DNA from: Cohnella sp. CFH 77786
GTDB taxonomy: Bacteria; Bacillota; Bacilli; Paenibacillales; Paenibacillaceae
Assembly (NCBI RefSeq): GCF_019400745.1
Contig: NZ_WJIB01000006.1
Location: forward strand, 62,001 to 126,000
Reading direction: 5' to 3'
DNA length: 64,000 nt
In this document: positions 34,108-43,291 of the stretch, one piece after another
Layout of the letters: the number at the start of each line of letters is the position of its first letter
Numbering within the stretch: position 1 is the stretch's first letter
The notes under the pieces: model-generated
Seen by the model: only the letters and a program-made list of their open reading frames with translations
Database searches by the model: none
What the model was told of the DNA's origin: nothing
Made by a program: the position numbers and the translations under genes

Positions 34108-34707
34108 TCATGGCGTATCGTCGTTCAAATGCGCGGTGCAGTTATGCAAAAGGGAAACCCAGCCGTCTCCGCGCTTCTCCATGACGGTGAGCGATACGTT
34201 AAGCAAATGAGCGTCTTCCAAATCCCGGCACAACGCATGCAGCATCCGCGCGAGGAAACTGCCGTGCGTGACGACGAGCCACGCCTCTCCGGGGTGCCGC
34301 TTCACGAATTCCTCCAGGAACGAGAGCCCCCTGGCCGTTACCCGCTCGTCGCTTTCCTGATCCGGCACGAGCCGCCGCCAGTCTTGTCCCCAGCGCGCGA
34401 TCCGCTCCTCGTGCGTCGTGCCTTCCGCCTCGCCGAAGGACCGTTCTCTCAAGCGGCTGTCGCGGACGACGGGGATGCCGAGCCGCTCCGCGATGATCTC
34501 CGCCGTTTTCGAAGCCCTCGCCAGATCGCTGCACGCGATGCCCTGCCAGCCTCCCTGTTCGCGTTCCAACCGGTCGGCAAGCTTCCGCGCCTGCCGGGTG
34601 CCCTCCAGGCTGAGGGGGATATCCGTCACGCCCTGGATCTTGCCTTGCCGGTTCCATTCGGTCACGCCATGCCGGATCCATCCGATCCGCGTAAGGGCAG
34701 AGGTCAT
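34108..34707 (-). CDS. histidine phosphatase family protein (phosphoglycerate mutase-like)
   Basis: A 199-residue protein with the catalytic RHG in IGWIRHGVTEWNRQGKIQG (residues 8-26), a second His in VVTHGSFLARML, and the acid/base Glu region LRERSFGEAEG. Likely a small-molecule phosphatase (CobC/PhoE/GpmB type); the substrate cannot be told. It overlaps the anti-sigma stop by four bases, so it is the third gene of an ECF sigma operon, an unusual companion. Confidence 0.82.
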   Translation of the reverse strand: MTSALTRIGWIRHGVTEWNRQGKIQGVTDIPLSLEGTRQARKLADRLEREQGGWQGIACSDLARASKTAEIIAERLGIPVVRDSRLRERSFGEAEGTTHEERIARWGQDWRRLVPDQESDERVTARGLSFLEEFVKRHPGEAWLVVTHGSFLARMLHALCRDLEDAHLLNVSLTVMEKRGDGWVSLLHNCTAHLNDDTP

Positions 34708-35303
34708 GAACGAACGCGGGAAAACCAGTTCAGGATCAGCAGCATCATGATCATGCCGAGCAGCGAAAGTGCGACCCAGTATTCCGGCATCACCGGCGAG
34801 ACGTGCAGCACGATCGGATCGCTCAGGCTCGCAACGGGAACGTCAACGGTCTGAATCCCGTCGCCGACGCCGGACGACATGACGCTGGCCGTTTCCATGA
34901 CGCCCGTCGGACGGCCTTCCTCTCCCGAGAGCCGGTTCCATGCCGTATACAGAAACGCGCATCCGAACACGGCCAGCAAAGCGGCCATCAGGACGGCGAC
35001 TTTCTTTCGGAACCCGTTCGTGAAGGCGTACGTCTTGCGTACCGCGGGCATATACCAGGCCTGCTCGGCGTAAATTCGGTCCATCACTTGCCGGTTCAGG
35101 CCGTCAGAGACCCAGATGCTCTCTTCCGCTTCTTCCGCGAAAGGCAGCTCCCGGATCAGCTCCGCGCTCTCTTGCCACAGGCGGAATTGCTCGGCGCAAT
35201 CCGGGCAACCCGCCACATGGCTGTCGACCGCCAGCCGTTCCGGGGCGAATTCCGGGAAGTCGCGGTAAATGCCAAACCATTCCGAGATTTCTTCACAATT
35301 CAT
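34704..35303 (-). CDS. zinc-finger (ZAS) anti-sigma factor
   Basis: A 199-residue membrane protein. Cys3 and HVAGCPDC (His29, Cys33, Cys36) form the ZAS zinc site for sigma binding. A first membrane helix is at about 100-118 (VAVLMAALLAVFGCAFLYT) and a second at the C-terminus (YWVALSLLGMIMMLLILNW), leaving an outer loop of about 55 residues between. Start overlaps the sigma stop by four bases. It should hold the preceding ECF sigma factor inactive until an envelope signal. Confidence 0.85.
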   Translation of the reverse strand: MNCEEISEWFGIYRDFPEFAPERLAVDSHVAGCPDCAEQFRLWQESAELIRELPFAEEAEESIWVSDGLNRQVMDRIYAEQAWYMPAVRKTYAFTNGFRKKVAVLMAALLAVFGCAFLYTAWNRLSGEEGRPTGVMETASVMSSGVGDGIQTVDVPVASLSDPIVLHVSPVMPEYWVALSLLGMIMMLLILNWFSRVRS

Positions 35304-35899
35304 CGAAGTTTCATCTCCTCGTACTCCTTCATCATGGCCGGTTCGTTGAAGTACGATTCCAACTGCGCCTTCACGCTGGCTCTGGCCCGAAACAACAACG
35401 ATTTGACGGAGCTGACCGTCTGATCCAGGATATTCGCGATTTCCTGGTAATCCAACCCTTCGTATTCCCGGAGGATCAACGCGGAGCGCTGCTTCTCCGG
35501 CAGGCTGTTGATCGCTTCGCGGACCTTCAGCGTTTTCTCGCTGCGAAGCAGACTCATTTCAGGTCCCGCTTCGGCAGGCGCCGCCGGTATGTAAGTGGAA
35601 TCGTCCAAAGAAACGTAGGCCGACTTCTGCTTCCGCAGCTCGCTGAGCACCGTATTCCTAGCGATCGTATATAGCCACGTAGAGAAGGAAGCGTCGACCT
35701 CCCGGAACGAATGCAGGCTCCGGTAGGCTTTGTAGAAGGACTCGGAACAGAGGTCCTCCGCCATCAATTCGAGCTTCGCGCTCTTCAACATATGATAAAT
35801 GAAAGCCAATATTTTCTTCTGGTACCGGCTCATCAAGACGGAATACATCTCGACGTTGCCGTCCTTGATTTCCCGGATTAACTGGGAATCGGTCATCAT
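35300..35899 (-). CDS. ECF-type RNA polymerase sigma factor
   Basis: A 199-residue sigma factor with region 2 at about residues 20-95 (LCSESFYKAYRSLHSF, TWLYTIARNTVLSEL) and region 4 at about 128-180 (LPEKQRSALILREYEGLDYQ then EIANILDQTVSSVKSLLFRA). A GGAGG lies ten bases before the ATG. It begins a sigma/anti-sigma/phosphatase operon. A candidate promoter lies 55-80 bases upstream, and a predicted small RNA unit lies about 280 bases upstream in the same direction. Confidence 0.9.
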   Translation of the reverse strand: MMTDSQLIREIKDGNVEMYSVLMSRYQKKILAFIYHMLKSAKLELMAEDLCSESFYKAYRSLHSFREVDASFSTWLYTIARNTVLSELRKQKSAYVSLDDSTYIPAAPAEAGPEMSLLRSEKTLKVREAINSLPEKQRSALILREYEGLDYQEIANILDQTVSSVKSLLFRARASVKAQLESYFNEPAMMKEYEEMKLR

Positions 35900-35952
35900 C
35901 CCCGCGACCCTCCCCCCATTCAGGGTGAACGTTCGCAGCCGGCTTTCTCACC

Positions 35953-35981
35953 ATTATACCGGCCAAAAACGAAAAAGTTGC
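35953..35981 (-). promoter_or_regulatory. candidate promoter of the second ECF sigma operon
   Basis: Minus strand GCAACTTTTT (ECF -35-like, compare GAAACTTT before the first ECF gene) followed after about 15 bases by CGGTATAATGG, which holds a perfect TATAAT. It could be read by an ECF factor, by sigma-A, or both. Confidence 0.4.
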
Positions 35982-36180
35982 GCTCCGCGCGCACAGTTGC
36001 TTCAGTGGAAACCAGATATTTACAGAACCCACCTGTTATTGTAACACAACTGCGGCGGGATGGACCTTAAATCTTTCTCAAATTGCAGGGGATCATGCCC
36101 TATTTTACATGCTGGAGATCGAGAAAAATAGTGGAATCTTTCTCATAAAGCACCGCTTGGCGCCTTATGGACTGAAAAGC

Positions 36181-36255
36181 AAAAAAAAATCCACCCGCTA
36201 GGGGTGGTTGCACAGAGTGCCAGTATTGGATAGGAGTGGAGAGAAACCATACTGT
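36181..36255 (-). ncRNA. predicted small RNA of about 75 nt
   Basis: A consensus promoter (TTGACA-17-TATAAT) fires into a stretch that ends 75 bases later in a strong terminator (CCACCC/GGGTGG, five-base loop, then ATTTTTTTTT). Between them the RNA would fold a 5' stem CAGTAT/ATACTG with a 22-base loop rich in C and U (TCTCTCCACTCCTATCC), then a small GCAC/GTGC hairpin. No ribosome site or sensible reading frame is present. The alternative is an attenuated leader of the sigma operon 280 bases downstream. The gap 35900-36348 holds this unit, the sigma promoter and nothing else I recognise. Confidence 0.65.
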
Positions 36256-36261
36256 ACTTTT

Positions 36262-36302
36262 ATTATATGTATCCGTTTTCATTTTGTCAATAAGCGTTTA
36301 CA
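36262..36302 (-). promoter_or_regulatory. consensus sigma-A promoter with overlapping cre-like site
   Basis: -35 TTGACA at 36290-36285, 17-base spacer, -10 TATAAT at 36267-36262. TGTAAACGCTTATT (36302-36289) matches the CcpA site consensus TGWAANCGNTNWCA at 12 of 14 positions and overlaps the -35, a place where CcpA would repress. Confidence 0.7.
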
Positions 36303-36348
36303 TTTTTATTCGGAAACGGGGACCGGCGTGAACCGATCCCGCTCCTGC

Positions 36349-37476
36349 TTATAGCTGCACCGCGTATTCAAGCGCTTTGAGAAGCGCCACCGCGCGGTCC
36401 CGGTCGGCTTCCTCGCGGAAAGAGAGCCGAAGGACGCCGGGCACGTCTTCCCTGCTTTCGATGATTTGCAGGTTGCTGAGATTGATGCGGGCCTGTCCGA
36501 GCTCCGTCGCGATTTTCCCGATGATGCCCGGATGGTCGGGCACGTCGACGTAGCATTCGTAGATCGAAGTGATCATGCCTTTGCGCCGTTCGGGCAGCGA
36601 ACCGCGGAATTTCCCGGCGCGCCGGAACGCCTCCGCGACCCCTTCCCCATCATCGGTTTCGAGCAAGCGGCGGAACTTGTCCATCTCCGCCTGCCAATCA
36701 TCCAGAAGCTTGAGGAGGACAAAGCGGTTGTTCAACAGGATGTCACGCCAAATGAGCGGATCTCCGCTCGCGATGCGGGTAATGTCCCGGAACCCGCCTG
36801 CGGCCAGACTGGCATAAAGCCCGTTCGTTTCGTTGTAACCGGCGATCTGATTGACCAGGCCGACCGCGATCATGTGGGGCAAATGGCTGATCGCCCCGAC
36901 GATGTCGTCGTGCAGCACGGCATCCGTCCGGACGATGTGCGCCTTGGTCCAGCGCAGCAGCCCTTCCAGGCGCTCCAGCGCGTCCGGCGGCGTCTCGATC
37001 GTCGGCGTGAGCACGTAATACGCGTTCTCGAACAGATGCGAGCTGGCCGCTTCGACGCCGGAACGCTCCGAGCCCGCCATCGGGTGGCCGCCGATGAATA
37101 CGGCGCCGCTTCGGTTCAGCTTGTCCGCGTGGCGAACGACGGAAGATTTGGTGCTGCCGACGTCCGTCACGATGCAGCCCGGCTTAAGCGGCAGCCGGGC
37201 CAGCTCGTCCACGTATTCCTCCAGTCGGCCGACCGGCACGCAGAGAAACAAGTAATCGGCACCCGCGGCAGCGTCCGCGATCGATACCGTCGCTTCGTCG
37301 ACAACCCCCCGGTCCACGTATTTCTTCACCGAAGCCGCGTTCACGGAGTGTCCGACCACCGTGATGCCCGGCTTGCCTTTGAAGCACAGCGCGAGCGATC
37401 CGCCGATCAGGCCGACGCCGTAAATCGCGATCCGGATCGTTCCGCCTTGGGGAAAGCCGCCAAATTCATCCTGCAT
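36349..37476 (-). CDS. tyrA: prephenate dehydrogenase with ACT domain
   Basis: A 375-residue enzyme making 4-hydroxyphenylpyruvate. NAD motif IAIYGVGLIGGSLALCF (residues 16-32), VTDVGSTKSSVV and the substrate-binding FIGGHPMAGSERSGVEAA are clear. Residues from about 300 form an ACT domain (YVDVPDHPGIIGKIATELGQ read in part), which normally binds tyrosine for feedback control. It follows hisC by four bases, with AAGGTG of the hisC end as ribosome site. Confidence 0.95.
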   Translation of the reverse strand: MQDEFGGFPQGGTIRIAIYGVGLIGGSLALCFKGKPGITVVGHSVNAASVKKYVDRGVVDEATVSIADAAAGADYLFLCVPVGRLEEYVDELARLPLKPGCIVTDVGSTKSSVVRHADKLNRSGAVFIGGHPMAGSERSGVEAASSHLFENAYYVLTPTIETPPDALERLEGLLRWTKAHIVRTDAVLHDDIVGAISHLPHMIAVGLVNQIAGYNETNGLYASLAAGGFRDITRIASGDPLIWRDILLNNRFVLLKLLDDWQAEMDKFRRLLETDDGEGVAEAFRRAGKFRGSLPERRKGMITSIYECYVDVPDHPGIIGKIATELGQARINLSNLQIIESREDVPGVLRLSFREEADRDRAVALLKALEYAVQL

Positions 37477-37480
37477 GCTT

Positions 37481-38572
37481 TTACACCTTGGCTTCCTGCA
37501 GAACGGCTTCCAGCGCGGCGATCACTTTGAGATTCTGCTCCGGGCTGCCGACCGTAATGCGAATATGATTCGGATAGCCTTTATGGCCGGCTCTGACGAT
37601 GATGCCTTTGCGGAGCATCGCGTCGAACACTTCGGCCCCGGGACGGCCCACGTCCACCATGATGAAGTTGCCGTAAGCCGGGAAAGCGTCCAAACCGAGC
37701 CGGTCGAACGCCGCCTTCAGCGTAAGCAGCCCTTCCCGGTTGATTCTGCGGCATTCCTCCACGAAAGCCTGATCCTCCAGCGCGGCCAAAGCGGCAGCCT
37801 GGCCGAACCGCGACGTGTTGAACGGCTCCCGCACCTGATTGATCGCGCGGATGACGTCCGCCCGGCCGATGCCGTAGCCGATGCGCAGGGACGCGAGTCC
37901 GTAAATCTTCGAGAACGTGCGCAGAACGACGACGTTCGGATATTTATTCAGAACCTCCAGACCATCCGGGTAGGCAGGGTCGTCGATGTATTCGCAGTAA
38001 GCCTCGTCGAGAACAACCATGACGGAGGATGGCACCTTGGAGAGGAACCATTCCAGCTCGTCCTTGGTCACGATCGTGCCGGTCGGATTGTTCGGGTTGC
38101 ATACCCAGACGATTCTCGTCTTGTCCGTGACCTTGGCAAGCATGCCGTACAAATCGTGCGTGCCTTCCTTGAGCGGCACTTCGATGATGACGGCGTTCTC
38201 GATTTCCGCGTTGTGCTTGTACTGCGGGAAAGTCGAAGCGGCCATCACGGTTTCGTCTCCCGGACGCAGGTAAGCGCGCGCGATCATGAGGATGATTTCG
38301 TCCGAACCGGCGCCGAAAATAATCTGATCCGGGTTTACCCCATAGCGGCGGGCGACGGCCGCAGTCAGCTCGACGGCGGCCCCGTCCGGATAAATGCTGA
38401 TGTTCTGAACCTCGCGTGCGATCGCTTCCTTCGCTTTCGGCGAGGCTCCGAACGGATTTTCGTTGGACGCGAGCTTGATGACTTCGGCAAGTCCCAATTC
38501 CCGCTTCACGTCTTCGACGGGTTTGCCCGGCTGATACACCGGCAAGTGGACGACATTCGGTTTCGGTTGCAT
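37481..38572 (-). CDS. hisC: histidinol-phosphate / aromatic aminotransferase
   Basis: A 363-residue class I/II PLP aminotransferase. LASNENPFGASPKA near residue 35, NPNNPTGTIV, VVLDEAYCEY and the Schiff-base lysine in RTFSKIYGLASLRIGYG (about residue 220) are all present. In Bacillus the enzyme at this place serves histidine, tyrosine and phenylalanine synthesis, which explains its position between trpA and tyrA. ACAGGAGG precedes the ATG. Confidence 0.94.
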   Translation of the reverse strand: MQPKPNVVHLPVYQPGKPVEDVKRELGLAEVIKLASNENPFGASPKAKEAIAREVQNISIYPDGAAVELTAAVARRYGVNPDQIIFGAGSDEIILMIARAYLRPGDETVMAASTFPQYKHNAEIENAVIIEVPLKEGTHDLYGMLAKVTDKTRIVWVCNPNNPTGTIVTKDELEWFLSKVPSSVMVVLDEAYCEYIDDPAYPDGLEVLNKYPNVVVLRTFSKIYGLASLRIGYGIGRADVIRAINQVREPFNTSRFGQAAALAALEDQAFVEECRRINREGLLTLKAAFDRLGLDAFPAYGNFIMVDVGRPGAEVFDAMLRKGIIVRAGHKGYPNHIRITVGSPEQNLKVIAALEAVLQEAKV

Positions 38573-38596
38573 GGCGGACCTCCTGTAGCATCAATG

Positions 38597-38620
38597 GAAA
38601 ACGGAGCGCAACGGCTCCGT
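38597..38620 (-). terminator. weak hairpin between trpA and hisC
   Basis: ACGGAGC/GCTCCGT with a six-base loop is followed on the minus strand by TTTTCC. It lies in the only sizeable gap (110 bases) of the trpE..tyrA run and could partly uncouple hisC-tyrA from trp. Confidence 0.5.
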
Positions 38621-38682
38621 ATGGATCATGACTTTATAATTTTGACATAACCGTATAGCCATGTACAGATGAAAATGTCGGC

Positions 38683-39525
38683 TCATCCGCGAACGCGGGG
38701 CTTCAACTCCGCGATAAACGAGCGCACCGCCGCGATCCCTTCATCCATTCGGTCCTGCTCTGCGGACGACAAAAGCGGCAGCGTTTCCTCGATTTTGCGC
38801 ACGATGGCGCTGCCGACGATGACCCCGTCGCAGGATCCGGCGAATTTCTCCGCCTGCTCGCGGGAGGAGATGCCGAAGCCGACGCAGATCGGAACCCGGG
38901 CAGCCTTGCGGACGGTCGCGAGGAATTCCTCGATCCCTTCGTGGAAGGACGTGCGCACGCCCGTCACCCCGAGCGAAGATACGCAATAGACGAATCCGCT
39001 CGCGCGGGAGGCGATCCGCTCCACCCTGGCTTCGGATGTCGGCGCCACGAGGGGAATGAGATGGATCCCGGCTTTCCCGGCGATCTCCCTCGTTTCCCCG
39101 TCCTCTTCCATCGGCAAATCCGGAATGATGACTCCGCTGAATCCGTGCTCCTTCAGCAAACCGAAAAACCGATCCAAACCAAGCTGAAGGGCGGGATTGA
39201 AATACGTGAAAAGGATGAACGGCATTCGGACGCCTCTGCTGCGCGCTTTAGACGCAACCTCGATGCAGTCCAGCAGCGAAACGCGATTTCGAAGCGCCCG
39301 CTCGGATGCGCGCTGAATGACGGGGCCGTCGGCGAGCGGGTCGGAATACGGCACGCCCAGCTCGATCATATGAGCGCCTGCCTGTTCGGCGGCTTGCACG
39401 AGCGCGACCGACGTTTCCAAATCGGGATCGCCCATCGTCAAGAACGGGATAAGCGCCGTTTCCCCCGATTCCTTAAGCCGGGCGAAAACCGCATCGATGG
39501 CATTCGTTTGGGCAACGGTACTCAT
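38683..39525 (-). CDS. trpA: tryptophan synthase alpha chain
   Basis: A 280-residue TIM-barrel lyase releasing indole from indoleglycerol phosphate. [19 protein letters not shown] (catalytic Glu, residues 54-72), [11 protein letters not shown] (catalytic Asp) and [13 protein letters not shown] are conserved; [12 protein letters not shown] matches the phosphate site. Start overlaps the trpB stop by four bases. Confidence 0.96.
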   Translation of the reverse strand: MSTVAQTNAIDAVFARLKESGETALIPFLTMGDPDLETSVALVQAAEQAGAHMIELGVPYSDPLADGPVIQRASERALRNRVSLLDCIEVASKARSRGVRMPFILFTYFNPALQLGLDRFFGLLKEHGFSGVIIPDLPMEEDGETREIAGKAGIHLIPLVAPTSEARVERIASRASGFVYCVSSLGVTGVRTSFHEGIEEFLATVRKAARVPICVGFGISSREQAEKFAGSCDGVIVGSAIVRKIEETLPLLSSAEQDRMDEGIAAVRSFIAELKPRVRG

Positions 39526-40724
39526 GCGTGCGCGCCTCCTTCCGCTTCGTATTTCATGATCGATTCGACGTCTTTGTCGCCCCGTCCGGATAGATTGATG
39601 ACCAGAATCTCGTCCGGCTTCATCGCTTTCGCCGTCTTGAGCGCTTGCGCGACCGCATGCGCCGATTCGAGGGCCGGGATGATGCCTTCGGTGCGCGACA
39701 GCAGCTTCAGCGCTTCGAGCGCTTCGGCGTCGGTGATCGGCACGTATTCGGCACGTTTGACGTCCTTCAGATACGAATGCTCGGGCCCGATGCCGGGATA
39801 ATCGAGGCCGGCCGAGATCGAATGGGCCGGCAGCACCTGGCCGCCCTCGTCCTGCAGGACGTAGCTCATGGAGCCTTGGAACACGCCGGGCCGGCCTTTG
39901 GTCATCGTCGCCGCGTGCTCCTCGGTATCGATGCCGCGTCCCGCCGCTTCGACGCCGATTAACCGGACGCCCTCATCGCCGACGAACGGATGGAACATGC
40001 CGATGGCGTTGCTGCCGCCCCCGACCGCCGCGACGACCGCGTCCGGCAGACGCCCTTCCGCCTCCAAGATCTGGTCCCGCGTCTCCAGTCCGATGACCCG
40101 CTGGAAGTCGCGGACCATCATCGGGTACGGGTGCGGTCCCGTCGCCGATCCGAGAATGTAGTAAGTATCGTTCACGTTGCTGACCCAATACCGGAGCGTC
40201 TCGTTGCAGGCGTCCTTCAGCGTCCGGGTGCCGGACATGACCGGGATCACCTCGGCGCCGAGCAGCTTCATCCGGAAGACGTTCAGCTGCTGGCGCTTCG
40301 TGTCCTCCTCGCCCATGAACACCTTGCACTCGAGCCCCATCAGGGCCGCGACCGTCGCCGACGCGACGCCGTGCTGCCCGGCTCCCGTTTCGGCGATGAC
40401 CTTCTTTTTGCCCATCCGCTTGGCCAGTACGGCTTGCCCGATCGTGTTGTTGATTTTGTGCGCGCCCGTATGGTTCAGGTCTTCGCGTTTCAGGTAAATC
40501 TTGGCGCCTCCGGCATGCCGGGTCAGCCTCTCTGCATAGTACAACGGCGTCGGACGGCCCGAGTATTGCGCGAGCAAATAGCGGACCTCGGCGACAAAAT
40601 CCGGATCGTCCTTATACCGGTTGTAGGCTTCTTCCAGTTCGATAAGCGCGTTCATCAGCGTTTCCGGCACGTACTTTCCGCCGAACGGGCCGAAACGCCC
40701 GTGCTGGTCCGGCACTTGGATCAT
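39522..40724 (-). CDS. trpB: tryptophan synthase beta chain
   Basis: A 400-residue PLP enzyme making tryptophan from indole and serine. The PLP lysine is in [16 protein letters not shown] (about residues 85-100), [10 protein letters not shown] follows, and [15 protein letters not shown] is the phosphate-binding loop. Overlaps trpF by four bases at its start. Confidence 0.97.
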   Translation of the reverse strand: MIQVPDQHGRFGPFGGKYVPETLMNALIELEEAYNRYKDDPDFVAEVRYLLAQYSGRPTPLYYAERLTRHAGGAKIYLKREDLNHTGAHKINNTIGQAVLAKRMGKKKVIAETGAGQHGVASATVAALMGLECKVFMGEEDTKRQQLNVFRMKLLGAEVIPVMSGTRTLKDACNETLRYWVSNVNDTYYILGSATGPHPYPMMVRDFQRVIGLETRDQILEAEGRLPDAVVAAVGGGSNAIGMFHPFVGDEGVRLIGVEAAGRGIDTEEHAATMTKGRPGVFQGSMSYVLQDEGGQVLPAHSISAGLDYPGIGPEHSYLKDVKRAEYVPITDAEALEALKLLSRTEGIIPALESAHAVAQALKTAKAMKPDEILVINLSGRGDKDVESIMKYEAEGGAHA

Positions 40725-41407
40725 GATCGGTTCACCCTTTCCGCGAATGCCGCGATTTTGCGGATATCTTTAACCCCTTCGGTCTCCACCCCGCTGGAGA
40801 TGTCGACGCCGTCCGGCCGGTAGGCGGCCAGCAGTTCCGTCACGTTGTCCGGCGAAAGCCCTCCGGCGACGAATAACCGCAAGCCGTGACGCCGGGCCTG
40901 TTCCAGGTAGGCGGGAATCGTTTCCCAACGGAACGTTCGCCCCGTTCCTCCGCCTGCCGTGTCGATCAAGACCGTCGAGACGGCTCCTCCATAATCGGCC
41001 AATCGGTCCGCGCCTGTCAAGGCCGGATCGTTGTCTTCGCCATCGCCGGCGGAGAGGGCGCGCCATACTTCGACGCCGAACCTGCCTGCGACTTCGCGGC
41101 AGAACGCCGGCGTTTCCTGACCGTGGAGCTGGATGACGTCCAGCGGCACGACATCCAGCACTTCCGTCAAACGTTCCATCGTCGGATTGACGAAAACGCC
41201 GACCGAACGCGGAGGTTTGCCCTCCCGCATGCGAACGCCAGATGCCGCCGCGCGCAGGTTGGCCGCCTGTTCCGCCGTCACCTGGCGTTTGCTCGGCGCG
41301 AACACATAACCGACGTAATCGACGGGCAGCCCGTCCATGCCTTGAAGCGTGCTCTCCTGGCGAAGACCGCATATTTTCACCATCGGTTTGGAAGTGCTTT
41401 CCGTCAT
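40721..41407 (-). CDS. trpF: phosphoribosylanthranilate isomerase
   Basis: A 228-residue TIM barrel. VKICGLRQ (catalytic Cys, about residue 13), [23 protein letters not shown] and the phosphate sites [12 protein letters not shown] and [15 protein letters not shown] are conserved. Overlaps trpC by four bases. Confidence 0.95.
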   Translation of the reverse strand: MTESTSKPMVKICGLRQESTLQGMDGLPVDYVGYVFAPSKRQVTAEQAANLRAAASGVRMREGKPPRSVGVFVNPTMERLTEVLDVVPLDVIQLHGQETPAFCREVAGRFGVEVWRALSAGDGEDNDPALTGADRLADYGGAVSTVLIDTAGGGTGRTFRWETIPAYLEQARRHGLRLFVAGGLSPDNVTELLAAYRPDGVDISSGVETEGVKDIRKIAAFAERVNRS

Positions 41408-42216
41408 CGCGGCACGCCTTCTTCCCTGTCCGCAACCGGGCCCAGCAGGTCGTTCACCGCCGCGCCCGGGTCGGGCTGGCGCATGAAATGCTCGCCTACC
41501 AGCACGGCCTGTGCCCCCGCCGCGCGAACGAAGGCGATGTCGTCCGGGGTAGAGATGGCGCTTTCGCTGACCGCGACGACCCCGGCGGGCATGAGCCCGA
41601 TGAGCTGCTCCGTCACCCGCAAATCCGTCTCGAACGTGCTCAGATTGCGGTTGTTCACGCCGATCAAAGTCGCTTTGCCGAAATCCAGTACCGTTTCGAG
41701 CTCGGCCCGGTCATGCACTTCGACGAGTACGTCCAGTCCGAGATCCCGCGCGAGATCGTGAAACGAGGCGAGCTGCGAAGGCGTCAGGATGGCGGCGATG
41801 AGCAGGATCGCGTCCGCTCCGATCAGCCTGGCTTCATAAATCTGGCGCTCGTCGATCGTGAAATCTTTGCGGAGCAGCGGTACCGATACGGCCTCTCGGA
41901 TTTGCGTCAAATACTCGTTGCTGCCTTGGAAATAGTCCGTGTCCGTCAAGACGGAGATGCAATCCGTTCCCGCCGCTTCATAGGACTTGGCGAGCGTCAC
42001 GGGATGGAAGTCCGGACGGATCAGCCCTTTCGACGGGCTGGCCTTCTTCACTTCCGCGATCAGGCCCACCGGACGGCGGCGCCGACTGAGGGCATTCTCG
42101 AATCCCCGGCATGCCGGCAGCGCGGAGATCCGCTTCTCGGCTTCGGCGACGGACAACCGAAGGTGCAGTTCCGTTACCTCCAGACGCTTGGTGGCGACGA
42201 TCCGGTCAAGAAACAT
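41404..42216 (-). CDS. trpC: indole-3-glycerol phosphate synthase
   Basis: A 270-residue TIM barrel. LIAEVKKASPSKGLIRPDF (catalytic Lys, about residues 52-70), LLRKDFTIDERQI, GVNNRNLSTFETDL and VSESAISTPDD are the family blocks. Start overlaps the trpD stop by 11 bases. Confidence 0.96.
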   Translation of the reverse strand: MFLDRIVATKRLEVTELHLRLSVAEAEKRISALPACRGFENALSRRRRPVGLIAEVKKASPSKGLIRPDFHPVTLAKSYEAAGTDCISVLTDTDYFQGSNEYLTQIREAVSVPLLRKDFTIDERQIYEARLIGADAILLIAAILTPSQLASFHDLARDLGLDVLVEVHDRAELETVLDFGKATLIGVNNRNLSTFETDLRVTEQLIGLMPAGVVAVSESAISTPDDIAFVRAAGAQAVLVGEHFMRQPDPGAAVNDLLGPVADREEGVPR

Positions 42217-43267
42217 GGCTCAACTCTCCTGTCGTGGCGATCCATTGCCTCAATTTGCGCTCCGCTTTGCCGGAATCGATCGTTTCGGCGGCAAGCTCAA
42301 CGCCTTCGCGCAGCGTCGCGGCGCGACCGGCGACGTAGATGCAGGCCCCTGCATTCGCCAGCACGACGTCGCGGTAAGCGCTTCTCTCCCCGCCGAGCAC
42401 TCGGCGGATGATCACGGCGTTCGCGGACGCGTCCCCTCCCTGCACGGCGTTCAGCGGCATCGTGGCAAGGCCGAGCTCTTCCGGCGTAATGTCGTAAGTC
42501 CGTACGTCTCCATCGATGAGTTCCGAGACTTGCGTCGGGGCGGACAGGCTGATTTCGTCCAATCCGTCGTGGCTGCCCACGACCATGGCCCGCTTCAGTC
42601 CAAGCCGCGCGAGCACGGCTGCGACGGTTGACGTCCGAGTGCGGTCGTACAAGCCGAGCAGCTGGCGGTCGGCGTTCGCGGGATTCGCGAGCGGTCCGAG
42701 CAAGTTGAAGACCGTGCGTACGCCTAGCTCTTTCCTCGGCGCTGCCGCGTGCTTCAGCGCGGGATGGTACAGCTGGGCGAACATGAAGCAGATGTTTTCG
42801 CGTAACAGGCACTCCGCCGCTTGCTCCGCGGTCAGCTGGATATTGATTCCGAGCGCCTCAAGCACGTCCGCGCTGCCGGCCTTGCCGGACATTGCCCGGT
42901 TGCCGTGTTTGGCCACACGGGCTCCCGCCGCCGCGGCGATGATCGCCGAAGCGGTGGAGATATTGAATTTATGGATGCCGGAACCGCCGGTGCCGCATGT
43001 GTCGAGCAAGTCTTCGTTTTCCGTGCGCACGCGGCCGGAGAACGAACGCATCGCTTCCGCGAAACCGGTGATTTCGTCCACCGTCTCGCCTTTCATCCGA
43101 AGCGCGATCAGAATCGCGCCGATTTGGGCGGACGTCGCTTCCCCCCGCATGATGGAGGTCATGATGCCGTACGCTTCATCCCTCGTTAAATCCCGGCCGC
43201 CGGTAATCGCGGCCAGTCCTTGCGGCACGCCGAACGAGGCGGTTTCCCGTCCTGCCGTCAAATCCAT
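42206..43267 (-). CDS. trpD: anthranilate phosphoribosyltransferase
   Basis: A 353-residue transferase joining anthranilate and PRPP. DTCGTGGSGIHKFNIST (about residues 89-105, PRPP site), KHGNRAMSGKAGSADVLEALG and LLGPLANPA are typical. It follows trpE by 24 bases. Confidence 0.96.
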   Translation of the reverse strand: MDLTAGRETASFGVPQGLAAITGGRDLTRDEAYGIMTSIMRGEATSAQIGAILIALRMKGETVDEITGFAEAMRSFSGRVRTENEDLLDTCGTGGSGIHKFNISTASAIIAAAAGARVAKHGNRAMSGKAGSADVLEALGINIQLTAEQAAECLLRENICFMFAQLYHPALKHAAAPRKELGVRTVFNLLGPLANPANADRQLLGLYDRTRTSTVAAVLARLGLKRAMVVGSHDGLDEISLSAPTQVSELIDGDVRTYDITPEELGLATMPLNAVQGGDASANAVIIRRVLGGERSAYRDVVLANAGACIYVAGRAATLREGVELAAETIDSGKAERKLRQWIATTGELSHVS

Positions 43268-43291
43268 CTCGCTTCTCCTCCGTTCCGATTC

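Noticed and set aside
36100-36282. 60-residue reading frame across the small-RNA locus
   Set aside because: Its ATG lies within the promoter upstream of the expected transcript, and it runs through the terminator; no ribosome site.
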